Assembly: GCF_003265705.1 (NCBI RefSeq)
Contig: NW_020312895.1
Span: forward strand, 855,602-919,601
DNA length: 64,000 bases
Direction of reading: 5' to 3'
Origin: Callorhinus ursinus
Taxonomy: Eukaryota; Chordata; Mammalia; Carnivora; Otariidae
Shown here: positions 60,169 to 64,000 of the stretch, in pieces
Position numbering within the stretch: the stretch's first letter is position 1
How the letters are laid out: every line of letters begins with the position of its first letter
Made by a program: the position numbers and the translations under genes
The notes under the pieces: model-generated
Databases searched by the model: none
The model's input: the letters and a program-made list of their open reading frames with translations, nothing else
What the model was told of the DNA's origin: nothing

Positions 60169-60709
60169 TAGTGGATCTAAGAACAGGAAAAAGAATTTCA
60201 TGAGATATTGTCAATAATCTTCAAGTTTGCAACAAATCAGAGAACCTTAGCTGTTCTAAGTTAGAACTAACAGACTTGAATGAATGATGGCTAGAGAGTG
60301 TGATGAAGCCCCTGGCTCTTGGCCCACTCTGTCCCACGTGGGCAGACAGTGTGGAGGACGCGGGTGTGATGGTGGGAGCCTCACCCATGAGTACGTGGTG
60401 AGCACTGAGCAGGAGAAGCTGCCGGTAAGGAGGGAAGCTGCAAACACGCCCCTGTCTGAGCTCGAGGCTTAGATGTCAGAGAGGCTTCACTTGCGCAGCC
60501 CCCGAGTCATGCACCGGGACAGGCAGTTGGCTGCGAGTCCACTCTCTGGACACTGTCCCCTCGTCCAGATCTGCAGCGACCCCTGAGCTCGGAGGACACA
60601 TGTGACGGGGAGACGGGCGTGTCCTACAACTTCCCATATTCACAGTCAGGGGACACGTGGCACTCACCCTCTGAGACGCTGGAGCCCTCGGGAGGTGTGT
60701 GCACCTCTA

Positions 60710-60799
60710 GAAGTGCAGCCGCCCTTCATGGCAGGTAGGACTTCCCAAGCTCTGCTGTGCCGGGACCCTGGCCCGCATGCCCCTGCCTAGTGCAGACCC
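60710..60799 (-). repeat. Right arm of the 90-bp near-perfect inverted duplication
   Basis: This is the reverse complement of 59773-59862 with one mismatch. The spacer of 847 bp (59863-60709) contains a SINEC. Outside both arms the match stops abruptly. Confidence 0.95.
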
Positions 60800-61339
60800 T
60801 AGAAGAGCAGCCGCAACTCTAGACACACTGACGAACTAACGCTTCACCACGCGGAGGTGGGTCAATAAAATCTGAAATACTCCTATGATGCTGCATGTAC
60901 AGCATGGAAAATAAGTCACACCCCAAATTAGATGGACTTCACAAGGCTGAGAAAGAGGAAGTTCCTAAAACTTCACATGGCCAAGGTAACAAAAACCTAA
61001 TCAAAAGGAGCTGAAATAAAAAAAATGTGATGTTAAGATTATACCAAAAAAGGAATAAAATCATAAACAGAAAATTCAGAGCAGCGGTGGCCTGGGGGTG
61101 GGGGTGGGGCAGGTGCACACAGGCACAGCGGGGACACAGGGACCTGAGAGGAGTCGGCTGTGCCCTGCGCCACTGGCCTCTCCCCACAGGCGGCCGCCAT
61201 CTTGAACGGTGGTGATCAAGGTCCGAAGCTCAGGGCTCTCAACTTCATCAATGCCACCTTACCGACTCCCTCTTCAGGAACTTGGTTTTTTTTTTTTTCC
61301 ATTCAAAGTTCTGTTTTAGAGATGCTACATACTGAGACG

Positions 61340-62960
61340 TGTAACTTTAGCTCACTTTTAATGCTCCGTAACAATCTAATATACAAAAACCCTGCAATTT
61401 TTATCCATTCTCTACTGGAGATGAAGCCTGACTCTAATATTTTCACTATTACAACTGATGCTACGGTGAACATGCTTGTACGGACACACAAGGTGCACGT
61501 ATGTATTAAACATGCGTGCATACGTACGAGACTGAGCTTCTGGGTCACAGTGTCTGTGCACCTTCAGTGCAGGTGTCATCAGCTTGCCTGACGACCCAGA
61601 CCTCACCGGCATTTCGGGCAGGGCCTGCTGCTCCACAGCTCTGGCCAAAACCTGGTGTCAGCAGACTGTGGTCTTAGCCAGGGGGGTCGTGAAATGACAC
61701 ACATCGCACGTCACTGTTGTTTTGATTTGCATTTTCATTATACCATCATAGTTGAGCATTGCTTTTTTAAGACTATTGACAATTTAGATTTCTCCTGTGA
61801 ACTCCTTATTCATATCTTCTATTTCTCTTTTTCTCATTTTACAAGATCTTTAATTTTTTAAATATGATTTGATATTCTCTTCATCTATTACTTGCATTAC
61901 AAAGAATTTCTCCCTCTTTAGCTTATCTTTTTATGGCATCTTTCATTAAATGAAAAGTTTTTATTTTTAAAGTAGTCAAATTAATCAGGGCTCCTGGGTG
62001 GCTCAAGTCAGTTCAGCATCCGACTCTTAATTTTGGCTCATGTCATGATCTCTGGGTCATGAGATCAAGCCCCGCCCTGGGCTCTGTGCTGAGTGTGGAG
62101 CCTGCTTGAGGTTCTCTCTCCCTCTCCCTATGCCCCTCCCCCTACTCTCCCTCAAAAAAAAAAATAGTCAAATTAATTATTAATCAATATATTCCTTTAT
62201 GGTTTAAGCCTCTATGTCTTATTTGGAAATAGTTCCTTCATTTGACTCCACAGTGACAGTCTCTATATTCTCGTAAAAGCAGTAAGATTGTGTTTTACCC
62301 ATTTAAGATTTTAGGGTAACAGAGACTTGTTAGTGGGTGTGGCACAAGGTAGAATCCAGCATTATCTCATTCTCTGTGGAAACTGACTGGTCTCTCCATG
62401 ATTGTCACTGTCACTCTCATATTCCATCTGTGCACCGATGTGGGGGTCTGTTCATGAGTCTTGATTCTGCCCAACTGATCTATCTCTAGTAACAATTTTT
62501 CCTATTTTAGCTTTACAATAATTCTTGATATTTGCTAATGAAGTGCCTCATTTTATTTTTCCTCACAAGTACTTTTGTTATTTGGGGCCCTTTATATTTC
62601 CATATGAAACTTCAGAATAGCTGCTGGATTACACCCACAACATCCTGCTGGGGTTTGGATGACAGAGCCTGGAGGCGGAGGGGACATTTTTAGGATATTC
62701 AGCTTTCCTTCCCATAAACATGATACATCTTTAACCATATATTTGAGATCTTTTAAAATATCTTCTAATAAAGTTTCATAATTTTCTCTGTAAAAGTCTT
62801 GAGGATCTTTAGTTACATTTACCCTTAGTTACCTTTCAGTTTCTGTTGCTTTTAGAAAATGTAATTTTTGAAACTACCCTTGGTTTAGAACCATTTGCTG
62901 CTGGTGAACAGGAATGCCTTTAGCTGTTGTATATTAATCTTTTATTCAGCAACATTGCTC
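61340..62960 (-). mobile_element. Older L1 fragment, sense to INPP5A
   Basis: On the plus strand the order is the complement of an L1 3' end: tttttatccattctctactg with ttacaactgatgctacggtg, then cttctgggtcacagtgtctg, cctcacaagt and ttcataattttctctgtaaa segments, as in old mammalian L1s. It is highly diverged, with no usable coding frame, and is split by the SINEC at 61986-62164. Ends are approximate. Confidence 0.75.
61986..62164 (+). mobile_element. Older SINEC subfamily copy inserted in L1
   Basis: The head is cagggctcctgggtggctca, followed by gcatccgactcttaattttg and ctgggtcatgagatcaagcc, with a CT-rich region and an A11 tail. A perfect 13-bp target-site duplication tagtcaaattaat lies at 61973-61985 and 62165-62177. 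The body differs from the other three copies (gcatccgactcttaatttt instead of gcgtctgcc), which marks an older SINEC subfamily. Confidence 0.95.
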
Positions 62961-64000
62961 AGTTTCCTTTCCATTCCAACAATCACGGATTCTCTCTGAT
63001 GATTTGTGAGAAAGGACTATTTGTTCAGGTCTGTTTCTTCTTCACAATCTTTACCTTTTCTCTCCTTCTTGTTTGTTCTGTCTTGTTGCAGGCCTGGTGT
63101 TCTGGTTCCATGCGGAACGATAGAGCCCGGTTCTGAGAACACGGCATGCGGGGGGAGCAGCCACGGATGTGCCTGAACCTCGACCTTCTGATCAACGTGA
63201 AGTAGGGTAAAAGTAAAAACAGTGAGGTCAAAGATGACCCAAGGCTTGGTGAAAGAAACTGGAGCGGGCGGTTTTTCCAAGAGGAGTGGGATCTGGTGGG
63301 AAACCAGTAACCAGTATGAAACTGCCCCACAGACGTGCGTGTGGCGTGTCCACATGGGGACGCCCCACAGGCAGAAGGCTGGTGGGTCTGAGGTTCAGGG
63401 TCAACGTCGGAGTGGGAAGGGACATTTTAGCCGTCGGTGAAGGTCGGTACCAGCAACGGTGGAATGCTGAGGGGGGGCGTCTCCTCTGAGGGCTGAGCCC
63501 TGGGGCATGGTGCCAACATGGTGCCTCGGCCGAGAGAGAAGCGCTGGCCAGGGCGCAGTGAGAGCCGAGCACAGGGCGTTTCTGGTCTAAGTGGTGACTC
63601 ACTTTCAGAGTCTCCTTGCGTTCCTGGCACCCACCTGGCAGGCCCAGGGTGCATGTTTTCATACGCTGTCAGAGTCTGTTCCTGATACTGTGTGTAGCAG
63701 TTTTAGTTTCCAACCCTGTCCCTGTTCTCGGCACCCCAGGGACGTGATTCTCTGCCCAGTCTTCAGCAGCGCTCCACTCACACACGCAGAGAGCGCTTTT
63801 CGCGGCCCCCGCGTATCCTCAGCAGCAGGGGCCGCTGCCCCCGGCCCCTCCTTTAGCTCCAGGTTTCAGCACTAGTGGCCGCCCCGCTGGGCACCCGTCC
63901 CCCCCCCGCAGGTGACAGCACATGGCGTCTGCCTGGGGTCCCCGTGAAGCCTTTTCCCTCCCCCCCTTGGTGGGGGCCTCACCCCTCCTTCCCTCCCCCC

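Larger units (their letters stand above)
1..64000 (-). other. INPP5A: INPP5A gene body (internal part), type I inositol polyphosphate 5-phosphatase
   Basis: The whole window is an internal part of one minus-strand gene. Eight exons totalling 671 bp join without gap or overlap into about 224 residues, roughly residues 103 to 326 of the 412-residue human enzyme as I recall it. The family hydrolyses the 5-phosphate of Ins(1,4,5)P3 and Ins(1,3,4,5)P4 and so ends calcium signalling; the protein is membrane-associated through a C-terminal lipid anchor. The window shows the central half of the catalytic domain, including the GDxNFR motif in exon 28313-28397. The N-terminal exons, the PAWCDR motif and the C-terminal prenylation site are not present and should lie outside both edges. 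All splice sites are GT-AG. I saw no stop or frameshift in the joined exons, so this is an intact gene rather than a pseudogene. Confidence 0.96.
56912..64000 (-). other. INPP5A: INPP5A intron, partial, upstream of exon 56848-56911
   Basis: No exon is recognised. The intron holds the GT-rich tandem repeat (57424-58152), AT-rich candidate regulatory blocks (58290-58500 and 59395-59530), the 90-bp inverted duplication (59773-59862 and 60710-60799), two SINECs and an old L1 fragment. From about 62960 to 64000 there is GC-rich sequence in which I see nothing. Confidence 0.9.

Noticed and set aside
56912..64000. Search for the preceding INPP5A exon (ending KSQEHFT in the human protein)
   Set aside because: No matching reading with splice sites was seen; assumed to lie beyond the right edge.
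1..64000. CRISPR arrays, operons, bacterial or phage genes, tRNA and rRNA genes
   Set aside because: The sequence is mammalian intron. The tRNA-like boxes found all belong to SINECs, and the tandem repeats have no spacer structure.

Overview
This window is mammalian nuclear DNA, and it lies entirely inside one gene. Eight short exons on the minus strand, all with GT-AG splice sites and matching reading phases, join into about 224 consecutive residues of INPP5A, the type I inositol polyphosphate 5-phosphatase that removes the 5-phosphate from Ins(1,4,5)P3 and Ins(1,3,4,5)P4. Transcription runs from high to low coordinates. The exons are 56848-56911, 47655-47758, 41360-41412, 39685-39804, 28313-28397, 14694-14789, 14507-14581 and 7053-7126. 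I did not find the N-terminal exons (expected beyond 64000) or the C-terminal exons (expected before 1). No second protein-coding gene is supported. The many open frames in the GC-rich introns have no recognisable homology and are explained by low stop-codon density.

The host is a carnivore. Four tRNA-derived SINEC elements with the Carnivora sequence are present (21983-22176, 50560-50777, about 59971-60168 and 61986-62164), three of them with clear target-site duplications. The young canid SINEC_Cf type was not seen, so a bear, seal or mustelid-like caniform is favoured over a dog. That point is inference. The GC-rich, minisatellite-rich introns fit the distal chromosomal position known for this gene in human (10q26.3).

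Layout: 1-7052 is the partial left-hand intron, with CA-rich and G-rich tandem repeats. 7053-14789 holds three exons, two of them separated by an intron of only 112 bp. 14790-28312 is a large intron with a SINE, a 445-bp G-rich minisatellite and a MaLR-like relic. 28398-39684 is an intron with several AT-rich blocks that look like conserved non-coding elements. 39685-41412 holds two exons around a 1.55-kb CpG-rich and purine-rich intron. 41413-56847 contains one more exon and a nested transposon pile: a minus-strand L1 of about 4.7 kb, interrupted by a SINEC and by a 416-bp retroviral solo LTR. 56912-64000 is the partial upstream intron, with a GT-rich tandem repeat of about 77 bp per unit, a 90-bp near-perfect inverted duplication, two SINEs and a second old L1 fragment.

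I found no previously undescribed biological system. The most unusual structure is the inverted duplication at 59773-59862 and 60710-60799 (89 of 90 bases match).
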